From assembly GCF_000341735.1 (NCBI RefSeq), contig NZ_KB455575.1, positions 1,565,374-1,629,373 on the forward strand: a stretch of DNA of 64,000 bases, read 5' to 3'. A program made the position numbers and the translations under genes. This document shows, piece after piece, positions 18,382-26,168 of the stretch (within the stretch, counting starts at the first letter, position 1; every line of letters starts with the position of its first letter). The DNA is from Methylotuvimicrobium buryatense 5G. Lineage in GTDB: Bacteria; Pseudomonadota; Gammaproteobacteria; Methylococcales; Methylomonadaceae. Under the pieces are notes generated by a model. The model searched no databases. It had not been told where the DNA came from and was given only the letters and a program-made list of their open reading frames with translations.

Positions 18382-18834
18382 ATGGCGAAAGAACCCATCA
18401 TCAGCCGTATGTCCATCGGCGGACATCCGATCCACCCGATGCTGATCCATTTCCCGGTAGCCTTTTTGCTCGGCTTGGTAGGAGCCGATTTGGCCTATCT
18501 CTATACGACGGACCCATTCTGGATTCGAGTCGGTTTGTGGCTGTCGGGTCTTGGCAGCTTCGGCGGCTGGTTTGCCGGGCTGGCGGGCTTCATCGATCTG
18601 GTATTCGTTCCGCGCATCCGAAATTTGCTTATCGCTTGGATCCATGCACTGCTGGCGGTCATGACGCTGGCGCTGGCTTCGTTCAATTGGGCGTTGCGCT
18701 TTTATGACGAAAGCGGCTTCGATTTTTGGTATTTGTATATTTCGCTGCTGACGGCGGCGCTGATTGCCGTCACCAGCATGTTGGGCGGGCAACTGGTTTA
18801 TGGACATGGCGTCGGAGTTCATTCCGAACCTTGA
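18382..18834 (+). CDS. DUF2231 membrane protein
   Basis: 150 residues with four hydrophobic segments and the family start GHPIHPMLIHFPVAF. DUF2231 proteins are often found beside oxidase or c-type cytochrome genes; their function is unknown. It is divergent from ctaC, with about 40 bases between starts, so the two probably share a promoter region. A GAGAAAGGAGAGC purine-rich site precedes the start. Confidence 0.85.
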   Translation: MAKEPIISRMSIGGHPIHPMLIHFPVAFLLGLVGADLAYLYTTDPFWIRVGLWLSGLGSFGGWFAGLAGFIDLVFVPRIRNLLIAWIHALLAVMTLALASFNWALRFYDESGFDFWYLYISLLTAALIAVTSMLGGQLVYGHGVGVHSEP

Positions 18835-18867
18835 TATAGTCACCTTGAGATGTCTCACAGTTAACTC

Positions 18868-19272
18868 CTAAAAAGGCTTGGTCAACACAACCCAAACGAT
18901 TGCCGGAATGGATATCGCTGCCGTAATTCCGATTGCTACGCACGGCAGGGTGAAATTTTTATCGGGCGCTTGCTCGGTACGAATTAGAATCCAGCCGGTA
19001 AGAGCATGACACATTACGAGTATCACGACCAGGATTAGCTTCAAAATAAGCCATCGGTCGATAATGCCGCCGGTTAGGAACAAGCCAGTACCCGATGCGA
19101 TCGCGACCAGCGCGGCCGGCGTCGCGAGACTGCTGAAGACTTTGAGCGTCAAGGCTTGGTGGCTTTCCTCTTCACTATCAGAATAAACACCCGTCATCAA
19201 CGCGGGCAGATAGAGCAATGATCCGCACCAACAGATCACAGCCGCTATGTGTAACAGTAAAAGCCAAAGCAT
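18868..19272 (-). CDS. CopD-family integral membrane protein
   Basis: 134 residues, nearly all in four transmembrane helices, starting MLWLLLLHIAAVICWCGSLL. The conserved His, and the later His of VILVMCHALTGW, match the CopD/HemJ-like fold, where they may bind heme or copper. It lies beside the oxidase genes on the same strand as ctaC but is separated from it by the plus-strand DUF2231 gene. Confidence 0.75.
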   Translation of the reverse strand: MLWLLLLHIAAVICWCGSLLYLPALMTGVYSDSEEESHQALTLKVFSSLATPAALVAIASGTGLFLTGGIIDRWLILKLILVVILVMCHALTGWILIRTEQAPDKNFTLPCVAIGITAAISIPAIVWVVLTKPF

Positions 19273-19303
19273 ATTGTTCCCCTTCGAGGTTTCAAGTTTT
19301 TCC

Positions 19304-19513
19304 TATACCTTTCGCACTTCAAATTTCGGCGATGCTTAAGGAGGCGCCGGGGTGCTAGGTCGATTTTTGCTCCTGCAAAATCGACATTCACGCCATCCAT
19401 GGCGCTCGCTAAGGCTTTGCCAGCATGGATGCTGGCATAGAGCCTACATGGACGTATTCACGGCGTCCTTTGACGGGCACCCCGGTGCCGAATTTTGATC
19501 TACGATGGGTATA
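19304..19513. repeat. MITE family 1, copy G
   Basis: Ends TATACCTTTCGCACTTCAAA and GATCTACGATGGGTATA. It carries the internal hairpin module (GTCGATTTTTGCTCCTGC, CGCCATCCATGGCG) in the opposite orientation relative to copies A and C. It lies upstream of the CopD-family gene and is the last copy before the accessory region. Confidence 0.88.
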
Positions 19514-19571
19514 ACACCTTCATTAAGGTTAGTTAATTTTCGAGTATCAAGGGAGTCAATTCAAAGTCCTT

Positions 19572-19737
19572 CCTGATTAGCAAGTTTTTTCAGCTAAAAC
19601 CCAAAAACCAGCATGTCCCTGGCAGGACGGGGTTTGCAACCCCGTCCTAAACGTTTTGACGTTGGCCGAAGTCAGCCGAATTGTTTAGGGCAAACCGAAA
19701 CGTTGGGGACGGGTTAAATAACCCGTCCCGCAGAAGG
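19572..19737. repeat. IS1595-derived MITE (family 2), right end missing
   Basis: Begins with CCTGATTAGCAAGTTTTTTC and continues through the full two-palindrome unit (19624-19729), but the WLQQAEASC-coding right end is gone. The sequence after the second palindrome is unrelated. Confidence 0.8.
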
Positions 19738-19847
19738 GCACGACTTTGGTACGCGCAGCGTACCTACCCTACAATTTATGTATAACGATGAGCGTTGGAG
19801 CATGGCAGCGATAAGTGGATGTGAATAATTACTCAAGAGTTATGCAA

Positions 19848-20045
19848 TTAGTTTCGCGTATAGCGATGTTTCACACCTGCGGGAAAATAGTCGGGATCGG
19901 CAAAGGCATGTAAAGTCAGTTTGGGCAGCTGTCTTTCGGCCGGCGTGTAATGAGCGAATTCGCTGTTCAGGCGTAATAACTCCCGACGAATCGATTCCGC
20001 GATCGCCGGCGCCATGGCTTCGGTCGCATTGATGTCGGGTAACAA
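19848..20045 (-). pseudogene. C-terminal fragment, possibly of an acyl-CoA ligase
   Basis: About 65 residues (IRRELLRLNSEFAHYTPA...FPAGVKHRYTRN) ending in a natural stop. The ending resembles what I recall of phenylacetate-CoA-ligase-like proteins, but the match is weak. The N-terminal part is missing because the sequence upstream is the family 2 repeat at about 20047-20140. Confidence 0.45.
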
Positions 20046-20046
20046 T

Positions 20047-20140
20047 TCCCTGGCAGGACGGGGTTTGCAACCCCGTCCTAAACGTTTTGACGTTGGCCGA
20101 AGTCAGCCGAATTGTTTAGGGCAAACCGAAACGTTGGGGA
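20047..20140. repeat. Partial family 2 / REPIN-like repeat
   Basis: Contains the AGGACGGGGTTTGCAACC palindrome and the conserved spacer, but stops before the second palindrome. About 93 bases match the copy at 19616-19709. It separates two gene fragments. Confidence 0.75.
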
Positions 20141-20143
20141 TTT

Positions 20144-20280
20144 TTGAATAAAACCCGACCTCCGCTGATCGAACGAAACCCGGTTGTTTTCTGGAAAGGC
20201 GTAGCGCTGATGCTCAGTCTTATCATCGTTGCATTGCTGATCCATTCAACCAACGGAGGTAGGCTAACCTATGGACTATG
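20144..20280 (+). pseudogene. Membrane-protein fragment
   Basis: A frame reading NKTRPPLIERNPVVFWKG followed by one hydrophobic helix (ALMLSLIIVALLIH) looks like the N-terminal part of a membrane protein. It begins at the end of the repeat and ends after about 45 codons near the group II intron remnant. Family unknown. Confidence 0.35.
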
Positions 20281-20310
20281 CAAAGTTTGAGTGGCGATAG
20301 CCATTAGCTC

Positions 20311-20385
20311 CAACCGCCGGATGCGGAAAACTGCATGTCCGGTGGTGTGGGTGGGATGACGGGCGCAATCCCGTCACGCCGACCC
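20311..20385 (+). ncRNA. Group II intron 3' end remnant (domains V-VI)
   Basis: The stretch CCGCCGGATGCGG-AAAA-CTGCATGTCCGGTGG folds into the 34-nucleotide domain V hairpin typical of bacterial group II introns. A GGGATGACGGGCGCAATCCC stem follows that fits domain VI. No reverse transcriptase or intron 5' end lies upstream, so only the tail survives. The end overlaps the last codons and stop of the PEP-CTERM gene on the other strand. Confidence 0.65.
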
Positions 20386-21006
20386 GGCCTTAGCTGATAC
20401 CCGGCGCCGTAGCTTTGCTGCAAAACCCAGTAGACCTAACCCCAAAAGCTCAAGCGCACCAGGAGCCGGAACCGATCCGGTCTGCCGATCATTAATGGTA
20501 TAGGTCAGCGAAGTCAGGCCATTGTTCCACCCGTCTGGACCGAAACGGACCTGAAAGCCTGTCGAAGAAGTGACATTCGCTGTAACGCTGAACGGAGAAG
20601 TAGCAAGTATTTCTGCAGTACCCGTTAGAACTGCATTATCTAGATCATTAAGATCGAAAATGGACCAAGGCACTGATGGATTTCTGTTTAGATAGTTTCC
20701 AAGATCAAAGGAAATCAGGGTTAGTAAGGCGCCGCCGAGTGGTTCTAAATTGAAAAAGCATTCGGCTGTCGCATTAGTTCCGCAGTAAAACGCATCCTCT
20801 CCACTATAGCCGCCGCTCCACTTACGCATGTCGCCACTAACACTCCAGGTGAAATTTATGTCAGCTGTGTCGCCGAAATCATCCGTAACAGTTCCCCCTG
20901 TGAAATCGCTGGGATTAAGCGTGATGGGTGCCGCATAGCTTGCGACCGAAAAACCGAGACCGCCGACTAAAATAGCAGACGTAAGCAGGGCCTTGTTGAA
21001 TAGCAT
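20374..21006 (-). CDS. PEP-CTERM sorting-domain exported protein
   Basis: 210 residues. An N-terminal signal peptide (LLTSAILVGGLGFSVASYA) is followed by a secreted domain and a C-terminal sorting tail with a Pro-Ala-Pro variant of the PEP motif (VPAPGALELLGLGLLGFAA), one helix and a basic end (KLRRR). Such proteins are processed by an exosortase (EpsH/XrtA type) and linked to exopolysaccharide export. No exosortase lies in the window. The last eight residues and stop lie in the group II intron remnant. Confidence 0.85.
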   Translation of the reverse strand: MLFNKALLTSAILVGGLGFSVASYAAPITLNPSDFTGGTVTDDFGDTADINFTWSVSGDMRKWSGGYSGEDAFYCGTNATAECFFNLEPLGGALLTLISFDLGNYLNRNPSVPWSIFDLNDLDNAVLTGTAEILATSPFSVTANVTSSTGFQVRFGPDGWNNGLTSLTYTINDRQTGSVPAPGALELLGLGLLGFAAKLRRRVSAKAGSA

Positions 21007-21331
21007 TGAAGCCTCCTAATGACAAGAATACGAAAAAATAAAAAAGATATCTCTGCACTCAGGTTAGTTGCGAACATGATCGATATCTTTCAAAAAGGGT
21101 TGAACAATTATTAGCCTCACGGTCCTAACTTTGGTCGGCACTGGATTTCTAAAATTAATTGCTTTAACCCCTACGAAAATTTAAAGCAAAAATCGTACCT
21201 TTCTTTATTGCATTGATTTTTATAGATTATTTTTATGCTGCGACAAATATTGGCTAACTATTGTAAAATTTATCGACAAATACTAAAAACGGGATTGCAA
21301 TAAGGACAAAAAATGGCGGTAAAAGAAAAAA
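21007..21331. other. Promoter-side intergenic stretch of the PEP-CTERM gene
   Basis: AT-rich, with no gene. It should hold the PEP-CTERM promoter, but I cannot assign boxes with confidence. Confidence 0.4.
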
Positions 21332-21453
21332 GTAAATATTCAGACCCCTTTTTGAAAAAGAGGGGTTAGGAGAGATTTTTTAAATAAATCCCCCTTTTTC
21401 AAGGGGGATGCAAAGTTCCAGCTTGTTTTTAACGTAGGGGTCTGAATAATTAC
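21332..21453. repeat. Short inverted-repeat element R3, intact copy
   Basis: Ends GTAAATATTCAGACCCC and GTAATTATTCAGACCCC (reverse complement) flank a centre made of opposing AAAAAGAGGGG and CCCCCTTTTTC runs. A second copy at 34089-36245 is interrupted by a group II intron. Confidence 0.75.
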
Positions 21454-21598
21454 AAAGAAAATGCGGTCAGATTTTGTACTAAACGCTATCTCCAAAGTCG
21501 CGTCTAGCTTGGGCTAACAGCCATTCGACAGACTAACACTTACGATAAAAACTTAATAAAAATAATGTAAAATTTTTTGACACCAACCCGTAACCCGT

Positions 21599-21644
21599 AA
21601 GGCGGACTCGCTTTAGCAATCCGCCATTAGAGGCTTGCTGATTC
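21599..21644. repeat. Inverted repeat pair flanking the LprI-like gene (left arm)
   Basis: 46 bases (AAGGCGGACTCGCTTTAGCA...) recur inverted at 22326-22371 with about seven differences. The pair encloses only the LprI-like gene and its flanks. The right arm abuts the hsdR stop codon. Confidence 0.6.
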
Positions 21645-21697
21645 ATGGCGTTTTGCTGGCGCGAAAACGCCCTACGGTACTACGGTGCTGAGTGGCA

Positions 21698-22096
21698 TCA
21701 CCTCATAGACCTAATATTTTCCAGTTCTTTGGCTCGTTGAGCCGTTTCAGTCATGAAACAATCGTTGGCCTGAACACGGGCTATTGATCCACCATCAGGA
21801 TCATCATAAAAATGGCAATTCGCCTCGCGGTATTTCAACCAAGCCCGTTGCGCGTCTCGCAACGCGGTTTTGCGCTCTGCCGAAAGCGTTCCCATCAATT
21901 CATTGTAGACACGATTAAGCCGCGTATCTTGCCGCTGATCTTCCTCAGTGATACAGTCAATCATGTTCATCGTCACGCCACCCGATTGATCCATGCAAAT
22001 AGAAAACTCGGGGTTAAGTTCAGTATCGGCGCTAATGGCTGATTGGCTTAAAGCCAGTAATATAAAAGTCCAAGCTAGGTCAGTTCGATTGCTCAT
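21698..22096 (-). CDS. LprI-like / DUF1311 periplasmic protein
   Basis: 132 residues with a signal peptide (AWTFILLALSQSAISA). Family features are conserved Cys residues (FSICMD, MIDCITEE, EANCHFY, NDCFM), the LNRVYNELM segment and the QRAWLKYRE motif. Members include LprI lysozyme inhibitors, but most are uncharacterised. It is a single gene between a repeat pair. Confidence 0.8.
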   Translation of the reverse strand: MSNRTDLAWTFILLALSQSAISADTELNPEFSICMDQSGGVTMNMIDCITEEDQRQDTRLNRVYNELMGTLSAERKTALRDAQRAWLKYREANCHFYDDPDGGSIARVQANDCFMTETAQRAKELENIRSMR

Positions 22097-22370
22097 GGGT
22101 GTATCCGTAGACTGTCTGAATTTACATTTTTACACAACCCGAGAAAATCTAACACCCCAGATATTCGCATACCGCCGCAAACCTCTATTCCACGTCAAGC
22201 ATTCCCATACTTAGCTATCACCACACCACCCCGACCAATAAAATCCAGACAACTGCTAAGATTTTCATCATCCAAGCCGTCGCGACATAAGTTGGCTAAT
22301 CGCCCGTAACTTCAGTATCAACGTAGAATCAACAAGTCTCTGATGGCGGATGGCTAAAGCGAATCTGCCT

Positions 22371-24764
22371 TCAGTATAAATCCTGCTGAAACCCCACAAA
22401 CACTTCCCGAATGTGCCTCACCTCGCCCAGTTCGTTAACGGCATCATGGAGGCTGTGGTATTTCAGCTCGATCAACTGCGGCAGTTTTTCCAGATCCAAT
22501 TCACCGACACCGCGTTCAACATAGTGGCCGAGCACAAACTGTAGAAACTCCCGTTGCGGATAATCCGGGTAATGGTTAAAAATAGTCGCGCGATGCGATT
22601 CGACACGCTCGGCGCGGCTGAGCGGCGGCTGATTAAACGCAATATAGGCGAGCACATCATAGAGATCGCTTTTCTCGGCATGGATCATGTTGCCGATTTC
22701 CCGCAACTGCTCCATGCCGTAGCCACGTTCTTGCAGCCCTTCAAGCAGTTTCTTGCGGGTTTGTGGCTGGCCCCAAAGTCTGCGCAGTTCATCTTCGTTT
22801 TTGAATAATTCCGGCAATTGGCCAAACAGACGCTCGACAAATTGCGCGGCTGACAGGGGTTTTCCATCCGGCCCCCAGAAGCTGGTGGAACTCATGTATT
22901 GAATCAATCGTTCTTTGCCATCGGCCAGCTTGATCTTCACTTTAACCGTCTTCTTACAAATACAAGGAAATTCACCGCAATAAGGACAAAATTCCGGCTC
23001 CGGCCGATCGCACTCACACGGGGTCCGTCCGCATATTTTGCAGCGCTCGGGCGGTGTTACCGCGCAGGTACAGGGAATATTGCCGCAGCGTTTGCAGACT
23101 TCCGGTTCCAACGGCTCGCCGTCCCATTCCGGGTCGTTGAAGTGCTCATAGGCCTTTACAAAATCATAAATGGTGAAATAGTCCTTGCCGTCAAACAGGC
23201 GCGTGCCGCGACCGATAATCTGCTTGAACTCGATCATCGAGTTTATCGGGCGTAACAACACTATATTGCGGATATTACGCGCATCCACTCCGGTCGAGAG
23301 CTTCTGCGATGTCGTCAGAATGGTGGGGACGGTTTTTTCATTATCCTGAAACAGGCGCAGAAAACGCTCGCCCTCGGCGCCGTCATTGGCGGTTACCCGC
23401 ACGCAGTAATTCGGATCACTACTGGTTTTATACTGGTTAATCAAATCCCGCACGGCCAGGGCATGTTCCTGAGTGGCGCAGAACACCAGCGTCTTCTGGT
23501 TCGGGTCAATCATGTCCATAAACAGTTTCACCCGGTAGGCTTCGCGCTCTTTAATCTCGATTACCCGATTAAAGTCATCTTCGGTATAACGCCGGCCTTC
23601 TTCTATTTCGCCTTCAATGAGCGTGTCATCGGGCGTGTACACATAATCGTCCAGCGTGGTGGCAATCTGCTGTACCCGAAACGGGGTAAGGAAACCGTCG
23701 TTAATGCCCTGTTTCAATGAATAGACATACACCGGCTCGCCAAAATAGGCATAGGTATCGGCATTGTGTTTGCGTTTGGGCGTGGCGGTTAAACCCAACT
23801 GCACGGCGGGCGAGAAATACTCCAGAATGCCGCGCCAGTTGCTCTCGTCATTGGCACCGCCACGGTGACATTCATCGATAATAATCAAATCAAAGAAGTC
23901 CGGCGGATACTCGCCAAAACTGGGCAGCGAATTGCCTTGGCTATCCTGGCCCGACATAAAGGTCTGGAAAATGGTAAAAAAGAGGCTACCGTTTTTCGGC
24001 ACCTGGCCTTTCTTGCGGATGGTTTCCGGATCAATGCGGACCAGCGCATCTTCCGGAAAGGCGGAAAAGCTGTTGTAGGCCTGATCGGCCAGAATATTGC
24101 GATCCGCTAGAAACAGAATGCGCGGCCGTCGATTGGGTTCCCTGCTTAAATTCCAGCGGCTGTGAAACAGTTTCCAGGCCAGTTGAAAGGCAATCGCGGT
24201 TTTACCGGTGCCGGTAGCCAGCGTCAGTAATATGCGTTGCTCGCCCTCGGCGATGGCTTCCAGAGCGTTATTGATCGCATTGTGCTGGTAATAACGCGGC
24301 TGCCAGAAACCGCCCTTATCTTCAAATGGCACTTCGCCGAAACGTTCACGCCAGGGATTCGGTTTGGCGAAGGTCAGCGCCCATAACTCTTCGGGCGTGG
24401 GGTAGCGATCGACATAAGCCTCCTTGCCGGTGTGCATGTCAATCTGATAAATACCGACGCCATTGGTGGAATAGGTAAAGCGGGTTTGCAGGCGCTCAGC
24501 ATAGCGCTTAGCCTGTGCCACGCCTTCGGTATCTGGCAGGCTTTGCTTTTTCGCCTCGATAACGCCCAGCTTCTGGCCTTTATAAAACAGCACATAATCG
24601 GTAATATCCTGCTTGCCGCGTTTGCCCGCACCCTGCAAGCGCCCCAAGGTAATCACCTCACGCCGCACCCGGCTGCCGTCCACCACGCCCCAGCCGGCGG
24701 CTTTTAACGCGGGGTCGATCAGTTCGGAGCGCGTCTCTGCTTCATTAAGGCCAACTTCGATCAT
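22371..24764 (-). CDS. hsdR: Type I restriction enzyme HsdR subunit
   Basis: 797 residues from ATG 24764, which has AGGAAAACACCTC upstream. The N-terminal nuclease domain has the PD-(D/E)xK pattern (DYVLFY, GVIEAKK). The helicase/translocase core follows with Walker A TGTGKTAIAF, DECHRGG, TATPKR and GRGTRLFDG. A cysteine-rich insert (residues about 565-625, CKRC, CKIC, CPYC) looks like three zinc-ribbon repeats, and the C-terminus matches the EcoEI HsdR_C type. It cleaves DNA after ATP-driven translocation when HsdS finds an unmethylated site. It is separated from hsdS by about 1.4 kb of small toxin-antitoxin genes. Confidence 0.93.
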   Translation of the reverse strand: MIEVGLNEAETRSELIDPALKAAGWGVVDGSRVRREVITLGRLQGAGKRGKQDITDYVLFYKGQKLGVIEAKKQSLPDTEGVAQAKRYAERLQTRFTYSTNGVGIYQIDMHTGKEAYVDRYPTPEELWALTFAKPNPWRERFGEVPFEDKGGFWQPRYYQHNAINNALEAIAEGEQRILLTLATGTGKTAIAFQLAWKLFHSRWNLSREPNRRPRILFLADRNILADQAYNSFSAFPEDALVRIDPETIRKKGQVPKNGSLFFTIFQTFMSGQDSQGNSLPSFGEYPPDFFDLIIIDECHRGGANDESNWRGILEYFSPAVQLGLTATPKRKHNADTYAYFGEPVYVYSLKQGINDGFLTPFRVQQIATTLDDYVYTPDDTLIEGEIEEGRRYTEDDFNRVIEIKEREAYRVKLFMDMIDPNQKTLVFCATQEHALAVRDLINQYKTSSDPNYCVRVTANDGAEGERFLRLFQDNEKTVPTILTTSQKLSTGVDARNIRNIVLLRPINSMIEFKQIIGRGTRLFDGKDYFTIYDFVKAYEHFNDPEWDGEPLEPEVCKRCGNIPCTCAVTPPERCKICGRTPCECDRPEPEFCPYCGEFPCICKKTVKVKIKLADGKERLIQYMSSTSFWGPDGKPLSAAQFVERLFGQLPELFKNEDELRRLWGQPQTRKKLLEGLQERGYGMEQLREIGNMIHAEKSDLYDVLAYIAFNQPPLSRAERVESHRATIFNHYPDYPQREFLQFVLGHYVERGVGELDLEKLPQLIELKYHSLHDAVNELGEVRHIREVFVGFQQDLY

Positions 24765-24934
24765 GAGGTGTTTTCCTATCGCAATCAAAACTCAGTCAAG
24801 ACCGTATCCTATACGATATCAAATGACGAAGTTCCGCTTTCTCGTCATGAGAAGGACAGACCGCCCAACGCTTGCCATAAACGGCGCGAGGAACGAGCGA
24901 CCTGCAAGCGGACGGTGTGTATTTAATGGCTTGT

Positions 24935-25231
24935 TTATGTGCGGCTGGACCAAGATGTAGGATCTTTACGCACATGAAAAACCGCCGTGATAATTATTCT
25001 TTTACCTTGAACGAAGTAGAAAGCACGATAAGGGAACCTGCGTATTGGAATCCGTCTTAATTCTTTGTGAACTTTACGGTAAATAAGTGGGTTTCTTTGA
25101 ACCTTATCTAAAGCCTCTTCAACACATAGGAGAAAATCGTAGCCAAGACCCTCTCTCTTCTCTTCATAGAAACGGAAATGCTCGCCAATATCAAATTCGG
25201 CTTCTTTCCGAAGTGTAAGCGCGTAATTCAT
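24935..25231 (-). CDS. RelE/ParE-family toxin
   Basis: 98 residues with the ParE-like pattern: EAEFDIGEHFRFYE helix, LIYRKVHKELRRIPIRRFPYRAFYF core and a C-terminal VFHVRKDP. The antitoxin ends directly before it. Such toxins target gyrase (ParE) or mRNA (RelE); the sequence does not tell which. It lies between hsdR and hsdS. Confidence 0.85.
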   Translation of the reverse strand: MNYALTLRKEAEFDIGEHFRFYEEKREGLGYDFLLCVEEALDKVQRNPLIYRKVHKELRRIPIRRFPYRAFYFVQGKRIIITAVFHVRKDPTSWSSRT

Positions 25232-25432
25232 TTACTTTGAAAGTATTCGCGCTTTAACACTTGACCACGGAGAACCTATATCTTGGTCGATTTCGAACGA
25301 TTTCAATCGCCGGTCTAGCTCCTCCTTCTGGGACTCAGTGAGTTCAATTATCGCATCTTCCGCGATTACGCTGTCCCACAAAGCTTCGGCTAGAATAATT
25401 CGCTCAGATATTGTAAGTGACTGTATTTCCAA
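25232..25432 (-). CDS. Addiction-module antitoxin (PF09720 type)
   Basis: 66 residues, starting with the family hallmark LTISERIILAEALWDSV and containing LTESQKEELDRRLKSF. It immediately precedes the ParE-like toxin with no intergenic base, the normal antitoxin-first order. It binds the toxin and probably represses the pair. Confidence 0.85.
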   Translation of the reverse strand: MEIQSLTISERIILAEALWDSVIAEDAIIELTESQKEELDRRLKSFEIDQDIGSPWSSVKARILSK

Positions 25433-25536
25433 AGTATTTACCTCAGACAGAAAATATATTGCATGATTTTATCACAAGTCAGCGCTGAGACTGCTAGGCA
25501 ATAAGGACATAACGTTGGGGTTAACCGGCACCGGAC

Positions 25537-25700
25537 TCACCCCGCTTTGGCGTATCCGGCACGAGGGTGATCGGGATCGGGACTTTTAATCAAACCGGCA
25601 TCAAGTGCTTTTTTGATGACAAGCGAAGTTTGAGAAGCCTCTACTAGCAGTATCATTTGCGGCAGTTGTTGCAACAGCTGAGGAACGCAGCAATGAGCCG
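25537..25700 (-). pseudogene. Fragment of an unidentified gene
   Basis: A frame of about 50 codons reads QLPQMILLVEASQTSLVIKK then ALDAGLIKSPDPDHPRAG and stops at 25537. It looks like the end of a degraded gene. I do not recognise it. Nothing else is visible between the ParE antitoxin and the HicB gene. Confidence 0.35.
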
Positions 25701-25728
25701 ATCAGGTGCAGCGACTTGATCGGCATTT

Positions 25729-25950
25729 CTATGTAATCTCATAAATAACGGGACGATACATTGGAGGAGGAATGTGCTTTCCGTTTGCTTTTGCAGCGGC
25801 TAACCAACTCTCTTTGGCTACCAACACTTCTGCCAAGGCTTGAGCCGGTGTTTCAGCAAAAGCTGAGCACGCCTTAAGATCCGGAATATCAGCGATATAT
25901 CCCTCGTCATCTTCACTATAAAAGATATTGATATGATAGTCTTTCATCAT
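25729..25950 (-). CDS. HicB-family antitoxin-like protein, no HicA beside it
   Basis: 73 residues of the HicB partial RNase H fold: YHINIFYSEDDEGYIADIPDL, then the ALAEVLVAKESWLAAAK helix. No HicA toxin is adjacent. The preceding short frame ends inside its start codon (ATGATG), so it belongs to a run of overlapping small genes that begins at the hsdS stop. Confidence 0.8.
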   Translation of the reverse strand: MMKDYHINIFYSEDDEGYIADIPDLKACSAFAETPAQALAEVLVAKESWLAAAKANGKHIPPPMYRPVIYEIT

Positions 25951-26033
25951 TCTTCTCCAATTTGGAGGTTATGTGCTTCAATCAATTGCAGCATCTGCTT
26001 CCGAAATTGGAGGCGCTTCTGCTTTTTCATCAT
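25947..26033 (-). CDS. Very short basic reading frame, possible gene remnant
   Basis: 28 codons (KKQKRLQFRKQMLQLIEA...), whose stop overlaps the HicB start codon. It may be a remnant of a partner gene or a leader peptide. It is supported only by its tight position between two small genes. Confidence 0.3.
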   Translation of the reverse strand: MMKKQKRLQFRKQMLQLIEAHNLQIGEE

Positions 26034-26042
26034 TTTCCCTAA

Positions 26043-26168
26043 CTATTCTTTGATTCGCCCCTGATATGACATGACCTGGACTTTTTGCCCTGGAACAATT
26101 CCCATAGATTCGCAAATTTCTTTAGGAATGACAATCGGATACTTCGGAGACACAGCGACAACAATCAT
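26043..26168 (-). CDS. AbrB/MazE-like swapped-hairpin DNA-binding fragment
   Basis: 41 residues that match the SpoVT-AbrB core: VSPKYPIVIPKEICESMGI then GQKVQVMSYQGRI. The start codon overlaps the hsdS stop (ATGA), so it is translated with hsdS. It has no C-terminal toxin-binding tail and may be a truncated antitoxin or a regulator of the locus. Confidence 0.65.
   Translation of the reverse strand: MIVVAVSPKYPIVIPKEICESMGIVPGQKVQVMSYQGRIKE

Noticed and set aside
18343..18858. N-terminal extension of ctaC to 405 codons
   Set aside because: The extension overlaps the divergent DUF2231 gene and precedes a normal lipoprotein signal peptide, so the start at 18342 is kept.
19604..20140. CRISPR-like array formed by two near-identical repeats
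   Set aside because: There are only two long units with no regular spacers and no cas genes; they are MITE/REPIN copies.
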